Source: DATJOJ01 sp035507035
GTDB lineage: Bacteria; Acidobacteriota; Terriglobia; Terriglobales; Acidobacteriaceae
Length of the DNA: 64,000 nt
Assembly (NCBI GenBank): GCA_035507035.1
Contig: DATJOJ010000048.1
Coordinates: forward strand, 248,001-312,000
Direction: 5' to 3'
This document shows, one piece after another, positions 16,667-27,019 of this stretch (its first letter is position 1; each line of letters opens with the position of its first letter). Below the pieces are notes generated by a model. The model was not told the DNA's origin. It made no database searches and was given only the letters and a program-made list of their open reading frames with translations. A program made the position numbers and the translations under genes.

Positions 16667-17556
16667 GCTCTTCAGCGGCCACAACCAATGCGTCCACACT
16701 CGGTACGCCACCTAGCCGGCAACTGATCCAGATCCGCGATCTGATTTACCAAGTCGCCGGAATCTTTCAGCCAGACAACAAACTCCGCTTGCTAGAAGAC
16801 CGGTGCCACAAGCGCATGCAAGTGCTGGGCGTGACAGCGTTGAGCGAGTACTACGAGTGTCTGACTGTAAAGCCAATCCGCCAGGTGGAACTGGTTAGCT
16901 TGTTGAATGAAATCACCATCGGCGAAACATGTTTCTTCCGCAATCAGCCGCAGCTTGATGCTTTGCGTAATATCGTCCTCCCGCGCATTCTCGAAGCCCG
17001 AACCAAGATGGCCTTGCCCCAATTGCGAATCTGGAGCGCGGGATGCTCGACCGGAGAAGAACCTTACACCCTTAGCATGATGCTTCTCGAAGAGCTCAAC
17101 GGCAAGCTAAAGGGATGGAATTTCGAAGTCTCCGCCACTGATCTGAACGAGCGTTCGGTCGCGCATTGCAAGCAAGGATCGTATGGCACATACAGCACGC
17201 GGAATCTCAACGCCTACTTCAAGCAAAAGTATTTCGTGCCGCGGGGTGAGAACCTGCAAGTCAATCCCGAAGTGAAGGCGCGGGTCTCGTTTAATCGCTT
17301 GAACCTGCTGGACGATGTGCGCATGTCTTTTATGAAAGGCTTCGACATCATTATGTGCTGCAATGTGCTGATTTATTTCGACGTGCTCTCTAAGAAGCGC
17401 GTCATTCAGCACTTCTACAACAATCTCCTGCCCCACGGATATCTATTCCTTGGACATTCGGAGTCGCTCTACGGCGTGAGCGAAGATTTTCGGCTGGTGC
17501 ATCTGCCCTCTGCGACTGCGTATGTGAAGACGGAAAAACGGCAAGTAACACGTTAG
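16663..17556 (+). CDS. cheR: Chemoreceptor methyltransferase CheR
   Basis: CheR methylates glutamates of chemoreceptors using S-adenosylmethionine, giving adaptation. The product has 297 residues. An all-alpha N-terminal domain precedes the Rossmann fold with the SAM-binding motif SAGCSTGEEPYTLSMML (around residues 125-141) and the later NVLIYFD motif. The segment ETCFFRNQPQLDALR is also typical. The ATG overlaps the cheA stop (ATGA), so expression is coupled. The HDOD gene starts 7 bases after. Confidence 0.95.
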   Translation: MSSSAATTNASTLGTPPSRQLIQIRDLIYQVAGIFQPDNKLRLLEDRCHKRMQVLGVTALSEYYECLTVKPIRQVELVSLLNEITIGETCFFRNQPQLDALRNIVLPRILEARTKMALPQLRIWSAGCSTGEEPYTLSMMLLEELNGKLKGWNFEVSATDLNERSVAHCKQGSYGTYSTRNLNAYFKQKYFVPRGENLQVNPEVKARVSFNRLNLLDDVRMSFMKGFDIIMCCNVLIYFDVLSKKRVIQHFYNNLLPHGYLFLGHSESLYGVSEDFRLVHLPSATAYVKTEKRQVTR

Positions 17557-17563
17557 GTGACTT

Positions 17564-18466
17564 ATGAGCAATGCCTCTACCATCGAACTCCGGTCGCGAC
17601 TGGAACGGCTCGAAGAAATGCCGACGATCCCCGTGGTTCTCGCTCCCTTGCTGCGTTATCTGGAACAGCCCCTCGACACACTCGAGGTCCAACAAGTGGT
17701 AGATCTCATCTCGCAAGATAAATCGCTGGCGGCGCAATGCCTGCACATGGCCAACTCTCCCTTATATGGAAGATGGCAAAGCATCGATAGCATTCGCAGC
17801 GCGGTGGTCGCTTTGGGACTGCATCGGATGCGGGATATCGCCGTCTCCTGCTCGTTACTCAAACTCTCACCGAAGGGTAACACCAAGCTAGACCCCATGG
17901 TCTTCTGGGAACATTCCCTGGGATGCGCTCTGGTCTGCCGTCAGTTCGCCCGAAGGATCGGATTCGCCGATCCAGGAAAAGCTTATCTCGGGGGATTGTT
18001 GCATGACATCGGAGTGTTAGCGGAACTTGCAGTTTTGCCGAACGAATTTCAGGACGTTTTTGAAATCGCCAGCAGCAACGGTACTCCGCTGCACGAAGCC
18101 GAAATGAACCTGTTCGGGCTGACCCATTGTGACGCCGGCAAGATTGTCGCTGAACGATGGCACTTAAGCGACGACCTTATCGCCGTTCTGAGCTGTCATC
18201 ACAATCCCGAAAATGCCCATACAAATCGCGATTTTGTGGCGCTGGTTTCGTTGAGCGATTTGCTCTGCCGCATGGGCGGCCTCGGGTATGGCTACCTCGA
18301 AGAACGGCAAGTCAGCTTCACCGATCTGCCCGGCTTCTCCCTCTTACTGAAAGAGTGTCCGCCGTTGCAGGCTTTCGATTGGGCACGCTTCACCTTTGAG
18401 TTGGAGGCCTACATGGAAGAGGTGCATCGGCTAGTTGACGTTCTTTATCACGGCTCGCATGAGTAG
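17564..18466 (+). CDS. HDOD-domain protein in chemotaxis operon
   Basis: HDOD domains are HD-related helical domains that have mostly lost the metal-binding pair and are used in signalling with c-di-GMP or chemotaxis proteins. The 300-residue product matches from residue 15: EMPTIPVVLAPLLRYLEQ, IQ-type helix LISQDKSLAAQCLHMANSPLYG, then SIRSAVVALGLHRMRDIAVSC. A GLLHDIG segment (near residue 145) retains an HD dipeptide. It lies between cheR and cheB, overlapping cheB by 8 bases, so it is likely part of adaptation or motility control; its exact partner is unknown. Confidence 0.9.
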   Translation: MSNASTIELRSRLERLEEMPTIPVVLAPLLRYLEQPLDTLEVQQVVDLISQDKSLAAQCLHMANSPLYGRWQSIDSIRSAVVALGLHRMRDIAVSCSLLKLSPKGNTKLDPMVFWEHSLGCALVCRQFARRIGFADPGKAYLGGLLHDIGVLAELAVLPNEFQDVFEIASSNGTPLHEAEMNLFGLTHCDAGKIVAERWHLSDDLIAVLSCHHNPENAHTNRDFVALVSLSDLLCRMGGLGYGYLEERQVSFTDLPGFSLLLKECPPLQAFDWARFTFELEAYMEEVHRLVDVLYHGSHE

Positions 18467-19544
18467 CGCTAACTACAATCCGCAGCTCATTCGCGTCCTG
18501 GTCGCAGACGATAGCGCCTTTATGCGGACTGCTCTGACGCGCATGATCGAGTCCGATCCATCTCTGCGTGTCATTGCCACGGCGCAGACGGGGACCGAAG
18601 CATTAGAAAAAATCGCTTCGAGCCAGCCCGATGTGGTCACGCTCGACGTAGAGATGCCCGGCCTCAATGGGATCGAGACTCTAAAGCGAATCATGGCCGA
18701 TAAGCCGCGACCGGTCATTATGGTCAGTTCTCTGACGCAAGAAGGCGCGGAAACCACCCTTGAGGCTCTCGACCTTGGCGCCTTCGACTATGTTCCTAAG
18801 CAGCTTTCTTATGTCTCGTTGGACATTGTAAAAATTCGTGACGATCTTGTAGCCAAGATCAAAGCTGCGGCCGAGACGGGCCGCCGTCGCCCCATGGCAC
18901 GAGTGGCACCTCGACCCGAGACTCCTGTCCCCGCGCCTCGAAGCAGTTTGGTAACTCCGCCAGCCGTGATTGCCCTGGGCACATCGACGGGTGGTCCCAA
19001 AGCATTGCAACAGATTCTTCCCATGCTGCCAGCCGATCTTCCTGTGGGTGTTCTCATCGTGCAGCACATGCCTCCCGGCTTTACCGGTCCATTCGCGCGG
19101 CGATTGGACAATCTGTGCAAGATTTCGATTCGCGAGGCAACGGCGGAGGAGACGATCGAGCCCGGCGTCGTTTATATTGCGCCGGCGGGGCTGCATATGA
19201 CTGTCGCCCGAAAAACCACCTCGAAAGTTGCGATTCGCCTTTCGCCGCAACCTGACAACAGCCTGCATCGCCCTTCGGTCGACGTCATGATGCTCTCCGT
19301 CGCGGAAGTGTTTCGTTCGCTATGCATGGGAATCATCATGACCGGCATGGGCGCGGATGGCGTTCTCGGGATGAAAGCGATCGCCGGCGCTGGCGGTTTC
19401 ACGCTTGGCCAGGATGAACCGAGCTGTACTGTGTATGGAATGCCGCGCAGCTGTGCCGAAGCAGGCGTGTTACAACGTGTGGTTTCGCTTGCGCAGATTC
19501 CGGAACAAATTCTCCAGGCCACGCGGTATCGTAAGCGCGCTTAA
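18459..19544 (+). CDS. cheB: Chemoreceptor methylesterase/deamidase CheB
   Basis: CheB removes methyl groups from chemoreceptors when phosphorylated by CheA. The product has 361 residues from ATG 18459, which overlaps the HDOD stop by 8 bases. The receiver domain has acidic DD near residue 17, phospho-acceptor Asp63 (VVTLDVEMPGLNG) and the switch Lys in FDYVPKQ. The linker is Pro/Arg-rich. The catalytic domain has Ser in ALGTSTGGPKAL, His in VQHMPPGF and Asp in TGMGADG. Its stop overlaps the convergent receiver gene by 4 bases (TTAA). Confidence 0.95.
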   Translation: MSSANYNPQLIRVLVADDSAFMRTALTRMIESDPSLRVIATAQTGTEALEKIASSQPDVVTLDVEMPGLNGIETLKRIMADKPRPVIMVSSLTQEGAETTLEALDLGAFDYVPKQLSYVSLDIVKIRDDLVAKIKAAAETGRRRPMARVAPRPETPVPAPRSSLVTPPAVIALGTSTGGPKALQQILPMLPADLPVGVLIVQHMPPGFTGPFARRLDNLCKISIREATAEETIEPGVVYIAPAGLHMTVARKTTSKVAIRLSPQPDNSLHRPSVDVMMLSVAEVFRSLCMGIIMTGMGADGVLGMKAIAGAGGFTLGQDEPSCTVYGMPRSCAEAGVLQRVVSLAQIPEQILQATRYRKRA

Positions 19545-20005
19545 ATTGCCACTTCCTCGAAGTGAAAAACTAAGGCTTGCCTCACTGCCCGCATGAGAGA
19601 TTCCGCAGAAAAGGGCTTCGGCAAGTAGAAATTCTCGCCGTGGAGGTGTTCTTGCCGCGTCCAAGTATTCTCGGGAAAACCAGAGACAAAAAGAACTCGC
19701 AGCGATGGATCGTCCGATCTTAGTTCACGAGCCAGGTCCAGACCATTCTGCCCGGGCAGAACGACGTCCGTGATTAGCAGTCGCACGATTTCCCCATATC
19801 GATGGAACGCCGCTTTTGCTTCGTCCGCGTTTCGCGCCCTGAACACGCGGTAGCCTTCGAATTCAAGGATATCTGCGACAACCTCCCGGACGAATTCTTC
19901 ATCCTCGACCAGCAGAATAACGGCTAAGGCTCGCGGTTTTGCTGCGTCGATGCTAAGGGGAAGAGGCAGCGGCGTCGATGCTGAATCTATGTCGGTTTCA
20001 CTCAT
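19541..20005 (-). CDS. Single-domain response regulator
   Basis: The 154-residue product is a receiver domain with an N-terminal Ser/Pro-rich extension (residues 1-35). It has acidic VEDEEF, phospho-acceptor Asp in LLITDVVLPGQNG, the Ser/Thr switch in FVSGFPE and the conserved Lys in YLPKPFS. The pattern is nearest to receivers attached to hybrid histidine kinases rather than to classical CheY, and there is no output domain. The start is placed at MSETDID (20005); an upstream in-frame start at 20038 adds a Trp/Arg-rich stretch. Its position after cheB on the opposite strand suggests, but does not prove, a link with CheA. Confidence 0.88.
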   Translation of the reverse strand: MSETDIDSASTPLPLPLSIDAAKPRALAVILLVEDEEFVREVVADILEFEGYRVFRARNADEAKAAFHRYGEIVRLLITDVVLPGQNGLDLARELRSDDPSLRVLFVSGFPENTWTRQEHLHGENFYLPKPFSAESLMRAVRQALVFHFEEVAI

Positions 20006-20295
20006 TTCAGCTCTCCAAATACGCCATCGCCAGTGCATTTCACAGGCCGTTTTCTATGGGACACGTCCAAAGGAGCAGTCTTGTTGGCGATGCAACGACT
20101 TAGAAGCATCCCGAACCACCAGAGTGCAATTAATCTGCCTTGTCTTCACTTCTGCCGACTTCGGTTTCGGGAAAATCGCAGTCGTTATGGGAATCTGGTC
20201 TGCCATCGTCGATTGCACCGCCGTCGATTTCTACTTGCACTCGGGAACCCATATCATGGACTAGGATCGGAGCGCAGCATGCCTCCGGCTCGAAC

Positions 20296-21639
20296 ATGAA
20301 CTCCAGGCAACAGGCCGTAAAGGTCGTCGAGACCCTGAGAGCGAATGGGCATCAGGCCTATCTTTGCGGCGGCTGCGTGCGCGATGAGTTGCTGGGACGG
20401 GAACCGGCCGACTATGACGTCGCTACCAGCGCCAACCCTGATGAAGTGATGCAGATTTTTCCGGACAGCTTCGACGTGGGAGCAAAATTTGGCGTTGTGC
20501 TGGTTCCGGCCGCGGGCGAATCTTCAATGTCGGGACATGCTACTGAGATTGAAGTCGCTACTTTCCGCAGCGACATCGGTTACAGCGACGGACGCCATCC
20601 CGACCAGGTTCGTTTCACCGAGGATCCCCGCGAAGATGTGCAGCGCCGCGATTTCACGATCAATGGCCTGCTCTTGGATCCCCTCACGAATGAAGTTTTG
20701 GATTTTGTGGGAGGGCAAAAGGACCTCAAGGCCAAGATCATTCGCACCATTGGGACGCCGGACCTGCGTTTTGGGGAAGACAAGCTGCGCATGCTTAGAG
20801 CAGTACGATTCGCGGCACGGTTTGATTACGCGATCGATTCGGCAACGTTGCGAGCGAGTCAGCGGATGGCGTCACAAATCCATCAGGTCTCTCGCGAGCG
20901 GGTTCGCGATGAACTCACCAAAATGCTGACAGAGGGCCACGCCCGTGCTGCATTTCTTCTGCTAAATCAAGCTGGTTTACTGCATGAAGTGCTCCCAGAA
21001 ATCGAGGCCATGAAGGGGGTGAAGCAACCGCCGCAATTTCATCCGGAAGGAGACGTTTTTGTCCACACATTGTTACTACTCGACAAATTGCCTCGAGGCT
21101 GCTCACCAACGCTGGCGTGGGGCGCATTGCTCCATGATGTCGGCAAGCCGGCGACATTTCGCGTCGCGCCCGACCGCATTCGTTTCGATGGGCACGTCGA
21201 TGTGGGCGTGAGAATGGCCGAAGAAATCTGCCAGAGACTGCGCTTTTCAAACGACGACACAGAGCAGATTCTGGCGCTGGTGGAGCACCACATGCGCTTC
21301 GCTCACGCCATGCGCATGAGCGAATCTACATTCAAGAAGTTCGTGCGCATGCCACACTTCGATGAGCACCTCGAACTGCATCGCATCGATTGCCAGTCGA
21401 GCCACGGAGATCTTACGACGTATCACTTCACGCAAGAGAAGCTAGCGGCTATGCCACCCGAAGCTGTGCGCCCAGTTCCGCTCATCACCGGCCACGATTT
21501 GATTGGGGCCGGCTATGAGCCGGGTCCGAAGTTTAAGCAAATACTCTCCGCAGTGGAGGACGGACAACTGAACGGGCGGCTACACAATCGAGAGGAAGCA
21601 ATGGCTCTGGTGTCTCGAGAATTCCCAATTCGGGAATGA
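20296..21639 (+). CDS. cca: CCA tRNA nucleotidyltransferase / poly(A) polymerase-family enzyme with HD domain
   Basis: This enzyme adds or repairs the 3' CCA of tRNAs (or acts as a poly(A) polymerase; the two are hard to separate by sequence). From ATG 20296 it has 447 residues. The class II nucleotidyltransferase head reads YLCGGCVRDELLGREPADYD (catalytic D-X-D), followed by DFTINGLLLD and the RMLRAVRFAARFDY motif. A C-terminal HD domain carries LLHDVGKPATF and LVEHHMRF. The longer frame from 20140 adds 52 low-complexity residues with no ribosome site, so it was not used. Confidence 0.92.
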   Translation: MNSRQQAVKVVETLRANGHQAYLCGGCVRDELLGREPADYDVATSANPDEVMQIFPDSFDVGAKFGVVLVPAAGESSMSGHATEIEVATFRSDIGYSDGRHPDQVRFTEDPREDVQRRDFTINGLLLDPLTNEVLDFVGGQKDLKAKIIRTIGTPDLRFGEDKLRMLRAVRFAARFDYAIDSATLRASQRMASQIHQVSRERVRDELTKMLTEGHARAAFLLLNQAGLLHEVLPEIEAMKGVKQPPQFHPEGDVFVHTLLLLDKLPRGCSPTLAWGALLHDVGKPATFRVAPDRIRFDGHVDVGVRMAEEICQRLRFSNDDTEQILALVEHHMRFAHAMRMSESTFKKFVRMPHFDEHLELHRIDCQSSHGDLTTYHFTQEKLAAMPPEAVRPVPLITGHDLIGAGYEPGPKFKQILSAVEDGQLNGRLHNREEAMALVSREFPIRE

Positions 21640-21794
21640 ATCGCTCGTCGCGAAAAAATCTTGTCAAGCCCCCATTTGCCCCAATTTCCGGCTAAGCCAC
21701 TGAAAGCGTTCCAGAAATAAAGTTCGGAAGCGTGGCCGGTTATCCCCTTCAAACTGCTATTCTAAAATTAGAGGGAGAAATTCAAGAAAATCGA

Positions 21795-22133
21795 ATGAAG
21801 GTCACTGACAAAGACGTGGCCTACGTGGCCGATTTGGCCCATCTGGAACTGACTGCCGACGAGCGACAACGCCTGCTCCGAGACCTAAATTCAATCCTTG
21901 ACTACATGGATCGGCTGAATGAATTGGACACGGCGAATGTGCCGCCGATGGCACAGGTGTCGGAGCGCCACTGCGTGGATCAGCCGAAGGTCGATGGTGA
22001 CCGCTTTCAATATGCCAGCCGCGACGACATTCTCGAAGGTTTGCGAAAATCGCTGCCGCACCAGACCGCACTCGAAAATGCTCCCGAATCGGATGGAACG
22101 TTCTTCAAAGTGCCCAAAGTTATCGAAAGATAG
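21795..22133 (+). CDS. gatC: Asp-tRNA(Asn)/Glu-tRNA(Gln) amidotransferase subunit C
   Basis: GatC is the small subunit that stabilises the GatA-GatB amidotransferase, which makes Gln-tRNA(Gln) and Asn-tRNA(Asn) from the misacylated forms. From ATG 21795 the product has 112 residues and begins KVTDKDVAYVADLAHLEL, with LNSILDYMDRLNELDTANV following, both typical. The GTG at 21732 would add 21 residues not seen in the family. The site GAGGGAGAA lies about 14 bases upstream. gatA follows after 36 bases; gatB is not in the window. Confidence 0.93.
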   Translation: MKVTDKDVAYVADLAHLELTADERQRLLRDLNSILDYMDRLNELDTANVPPMAQVSERHCVDQPKVDGDRFQYASRDDILEGLRKSLPHQTALENAPESDGTFFKVPKVIER

Positions 22134-22169
22134 CTGTCCTTCAATTTTTCGAGGTCGTTCAGCTCCGCA

Positions 22170-23606
22170 ATGGAATTGAAATCTCTGACAATCGACGCAT
22201 CTCGTTCCGCAATTCAAGAGCGCAAAACCACGGCGGCTGCCCTGGCTGAAACGTATTACGCGAAAATTGAAGCCGACGACCCGAAAATCGGCGCGTACCT
22301 TGCGCTCTCGAGAGAGCGAGCCTTAGCCAAAGCGGCAGAGATCGATACGCGCGTGAAAAGGGGCGAACCGCTTCCGGCGCTGGGCGGCGTTCCGGTGGCC
22401 ATCAAGGATGCGATGGTAATGCGCGGCGTGCGCACCACTGCCGGATCGAGGATTCTAGGAAATTACATTCCTCCGTACGACTGCACCGCCGTCGCGCGCA
22501 TGGAAGCGGCCGGTGCTGTGGTGCTAGGCAAAACGAATTGCGATGAATTCGCCATGGGCTCATCCAACGAAAATTCAGCATGGCGCCCAGTGCACAACCC
22601 GCGTGACCTGAGCCGCGTACCAGGCGGCTCGTCGGGCGGGTCGGCAGCGGCTGTTGCCGCGGAGATGGCAGTCGCCGCTCTAGGTTCCGATACAGGTGGG
22701 TCGATTCGCCAACCAGCGTCGTTCTGCGGAGTAGTTGGACTAATGCCGACTTATGGCCGTGTTTCTCGTTACGGGCTGATCGCTTTCGCTTCGTCGCTCG
22801 ATCATATTGGTCCGCTGACGAAAACCGTGAAGGATGCAGCGATTGTTCTGCAGGTCATCGCAGGGCGCGATCCCATGGATTCGACTTCCGCAGACGTACC
22901 GGTTCCGGATTATGTTGCGGAGTTGCAGAAGCCAGTGAAAGGGCTCAGGATTGGCGTCGCGGAGGAATACTTCGGAGAAGGATTAGACGTGGAAGTTCGC
23001 AGTGCGGTGGAAGCCGCGATTCAGAGGCTGGCCGCATTGGGTTGCGAAATCGTTCCGGTCTCTCTGCCTCACACAAAATACGCGATTCCGACCTATTACA
23101 TTGTGGCGACAGCTGAAGCGTCATCGAATTTGGCGCGTTACGACGGCGTACGATACGGTTTTCGCGCTCGCGGCGCACACAATCTTTCTGAAATGTATCG
23201 CCGCAGCCGAGATCATGGATTTGGCGCCGAGGTGAAACGGCGGATCATGCTGGGCACATACGTGCTCAGCGCCGGCTACTACGATGCCTACTATCTGAAG
23301 GCTCAGAAGGTACGCACGCTGCTGACGCAGGATTTTGAGCAGGCATTCAAGAAAGTCGATGCGATCGTCACTCCGACGAGTCCGACGGCGGCGTTTAAAC
23401 TCGGCGAAAAGGTCGACGATCCACTGGCGATGTACTTGGCGGATATCTACACGGTGACGGCCGACTTGGCAGGCATTCCAGGAATTTCAATTCCATGCGG
23501 CGAACCTAAAGACAAGCTGCCGATCGGATTGCAAATTCTGGGGAAACATTTTGACGAGGCAACCATCCTGAGAGTGGCGAATGCGTACGAGATGGCAACT
23601 CTTTAA
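22170..23606 (+). CDS. gatA: Glutamyl-tRNA(Gln) amidotransferase subunit A
   Basis: GatA is the amidase-signature subunit that releases ammonia from glutamine. The product has 478 residues, normal length. The catalytic Lys lies in VPVAIKDAMV, the cis-Ser in GGSSGGSAAAVAAEM and the nucleophilic Ser in SDTGGSIRQPASFCG, giving the Ser-cisSer-Lys triad. The C-terminal LPIGLQILGKHFDE is also conserved. It follows gatC in the same orientation. Confidence 0.96.
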   Translation: MELKSLTIDASRSAIQERKTTAAALAETYYAKIEADDPKIGAYLALSRERALAKAAEIDTRVKRGEPLPALGGVPVAIKDAMVMRGVRTTAGSRILGNYIPPYDCTAVARMEAAGAVVLGKTNCDEFAMGSSNENSAWRPVHNPRDLSRVPGGSSGGSAAAVAAEMAVAALGSDTGGSIRQPASFCGVVGLMPTYGRVSRYGLIAFASSLDHIGPLTKTVKDAAIVLQVIAGRDPMDSTSADVPVPDYVAELQKPVKGLRIGVAEEYFGEGLDVEVRSAVEAAIQRLAALGCEIVPVSLPHTKYAIPTYYIVATAEASSNLARYDGVRYGFRARGAHNLSEMYRRSRDHGFGAEVKRRIMLGTYVLSAGYYDAYYLKAQKVRTLLTQDFEQAFKKVDAIVTPTSPTAAFKLGEKVDDPLAMYLADIYTVTADLAGIPGISIPCGEPKDKLPIGLQILGKHFDEATILRVANAYEMATL

Positions 23607-23652
23607 CAGCCGAGGTTCGCCGAATGCGGCCGTCCCCACGTGCCCTATCGGT

Positions 23653-24234
23653 TCACAGCGGCTTGTAATACGTTTCACCGGCACAGCTGCGGCATAAAAC
23701 TCTGCCGTCACGGCGGACTTCGCGGCGAAAATTAATTCCCTCGCCGCAATTTTCACAAACAATTCGATCGCCTTTGTATCCGGGAAATTCCTCGGGCGAT
23801 AATTCGACTTTCACCCACTGGGTGCTGAAGAGGTCGTCGTCCGAGATTTCGCGATAGGCCAGCATTTGCTGGCCATTTTTATCTGCGAGTTCGGGGTGCA
23901 ACTGGCGGGCCAAGGTCTTCGATGATTCTTTGGCAGCGATGCGGACAGCTTTGCCGTTGCTCACGTCAACGAATGTCGCTGCAACTTTGCCCCAGTCCCG
24001 GAATTTCAGCGCGCGCTTACCCAGGCGGCAGCCGGTAACCACGGCCACTGCATCGGTCGCGCAGCGGTCGATTTCAACAAAAGTAACCAAACGCTTGCGG
24101 TCTTTTGTTTGGGGATCTTCGATCCCTAAAAGCGACAGCCCGAGCATGGCCATGCGCACGCCCAGCACCTGGCCGGCGCAAAAATGACCGTGGGCTTGCT
24201 CAGCATCACGCAAGTATTCGTCCAGAGATTTCAT
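23653..24234 (-). CDS. FmdE-family protein with C-terminal zinc ribbon
   Basis: The 193-residue protein matches the FmdE family, named for a subunit gene of archaeal formylmethanofuran dehydrogenase. It shows HGHFCAGQVLGVRMA (residues 15-29) and FVEIDRCATDAVAVVTGC, where the His and Cys residues are candidate metal ligands. The C-terminal 45 residues contain VCENCGEGINF and VLCRSCAGETY, a four-cysteine zinc ribbon. No other formylmethanofuran genes are nearby, so methanogenic chemistry is not implied. Its bacterial role is unknown; a metal or molybdoenzyme accessory role is possible. It is divergent from the lipoprotein gene. Confidence 0.85.
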   Translation of the reverse strand: MKSLDEYLRDAEQAHGHFCAGQVLGVRMAMLGLSLLGIEDPQTKDRKRLVTFVEIDRCATDAVAVVTGCRLGKRALKFRDWGKVAATFVDVSNGKAVRIAAKESSKTLARQLHPELADKNGQQMLAYREISDDDLFSTQWVKVELSPEEFPGYKGDRIVCENCGEGINFRREVRRDGRVLCRSCAGETYYKPL

Positions 24235-24284
24235 TGAAGTTAACTCTCAGCTCTCAACTCAACAAACAATCACAGGAGATCACC

Positions 24285-24875
24285 ATGAAGTGTAATTCTA
24301 GATCGAAAGCGGTACTTGTCGCTCTGCTCTCAGTTTCACTGTTGACCACTGGATGCAGCTCAGAATGGATCAACATCGCCTTAGCGGATTTGCCAGTTCT
24401 GGTGCAGATGGCCTTAAACATCGGAACCGTCGTCACCACGCTGCAATCCGGCCAGCAACTCAGCGCAGCCGACGCGACCGCAATTCAGAACATCTCAAAC
24501 CAAGCCAGCAAAGACCTGAACCTTCTGCAAGCGCTGTACAACGATTACAAAGCCAACGCGAATGCTGCCACACTCCAGAAGATTCAGGGCGTCGTCGCGG
24601 ACATCAATACCAATCTACCCGCACTATTGCAGGCGACACATATCAATGATGCGGCTTTGTCAACGCGGGTTACAACCGCCGTCAATCTGATTCTGGCAAC
24701 GGTGAACAGCTTTGCCACCTTAATGCCGACAACTGGCGTAGCTTCAGCGAACGCAAAAATCGCCAAAGCGAACACTCCGATTCCCCACGCAGCGGATTTG
24801 AAGAAACAGTGGAATCAGCAGGTGTGCACTGCACGGCCGGGCGAATCTGTTCTAGTCGGTTGCACGCTGAAGTAA
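24285..24875 (+). CDS. Putative lipoprotein, uncharacterised
   Basis: The 196-residue product begins with a lipoprotein signal (LVALLSVSLLTTGCSS; lipobox LTTG-Cys near residue 23). The mature part is helical with Ala/Asn/Thr-rich segments (LSAADATAIQNISNQASKDL, VVADINTNLPALLQAT). Two Cys residues occur near the C-terminus (QQVCTARPGESVLVGCTLK), perhaps a disulfide. The start is ATG 24285 with AGGAG 7 bases upstream. I do not recognise a family. Its stop abuts the stop of convergent cysS with no intervening base. Confidence 0.85.
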   Translation: MKCNSRSKAVLVALLSVSLLTTGCSSEWINIALADLPVLVQMALNIGTVVTTLQSGQQLSAADATAIQNISNQASKDLNLLQALYNDYKANANAATLQKIQGVVADINTNLPALLQATHINDAALSTRVTTAVNLILATVNSFATLMPTTGVASANAKIAKANTPIPHAADLKKQWNQQVCTARPGESVLVGCTLK

Positions 24876-26360
<1,485 letters not shown>

Positions 26361-26420
26361 TCAAGAAAAGGAACTCTCATTCTAGGGGTACGGGAGAAAA
26401 CGGGCAAATGCCTGACAGAG

Positions 26421-26444
26421 AAAAGGCGGGCGCATTCGCCCGCC
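26421..26444 (-). terminator. Rho-independent terminator of the 26468 gene
   Basis: On the reverse strand a perfect 8-bp GC stem (GGCGGGCG/CGCCCGCC, loop of 4 bases, 26425-26444) runs directly into TTTT. It lies 23 bases after the stop codon. Confidence 0.85.
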
Positions 26445-26467
26445 ATTCCAGAAACTCAGTGGTGCGT

Positions 26468-27019
26468 TTACGGCGTGTAGAGTCTATAAACGATGTTGTA
26501 GATGCTTAAGTTCGCACCGTCATCGGTATACAGTTGGGTTTGAAGGGTGTGGTTGCCAGCCGGTACGCTGCTCATGTTCTGCACGAACGACCCTGCAACA
26601 TAGGAACCATCCGAACTAACATAGCCCAGGTACGGGCAGAGTGGTTGCTGCATCTCGTTCCCATCCACGAAAGTGCAAATTGCCCACTTGTTGCCTGCGA
26701 CTGTGCCCGAAACCTGCACGTTCTGCTCGGCCGAAACCGTGCATCCCCCAGCCGGACACTTAAAAGTCAGAGGAGAGTCGATAGGCACGAATCCCGAACC
26801 CACCGAAGTCAGACTGTTGCTGTAGCTCTGGCTCGTGCTCTGTAGCTTACGATTGAAGATCAGATCTTGCGGCAACGCTCGCGATACGTTGCCGAGCGGG
26901 CTGCCACTGACGGTTTTTGCCTGCGCCGATCTGCTGGGCGCGGCCGATAACGCGGCAAACGCTCCCGCAATGACCAGGATTGTAGACAGAAATACCCCAA
27001 GCCTTACTCTGTTACTCAT
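26468..27019 (-). CDS. Uncharacterised secreted protein
   Basis: The 183-residue product has a Sec signal (VRLGVFLSTILVIAGAFAAL, cleavage after the SAA/QAKT region near residues 29-35). The mature part carries four Cys residues in FKCPAGGCTV and WAICTFVDGN...PLCPYLG, and beta-strand pattern TLQTQLYTDDGANLSIYNIV. This resembles small beta-sandwich exported proteins of unknown role. The ATG at 27019 is used because AAGGAG lies 6 bases upstream; the ATG two codons earlier touches the ribosome site. It has its own terminator, so it is probably monocistronic. Confidence 0.8.
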   Translation of the reverse strand: MSNRVRLGVFLSTILVIAGAFAALSAAPSRSAQAKTVSGSPLGNVSRALPQDLIFNRKLQSTSQSYSNSLTSVGSGFVPIDSPLTFKCPAGGCTVSAEQNVQVSGTVAGNKWAICTFVDGNEMQQPLCPYLGYVSSDGSYVAGSFVQNMSSVPAGNHTLQTQLYTDDGANLSIYNIVYRLYTP

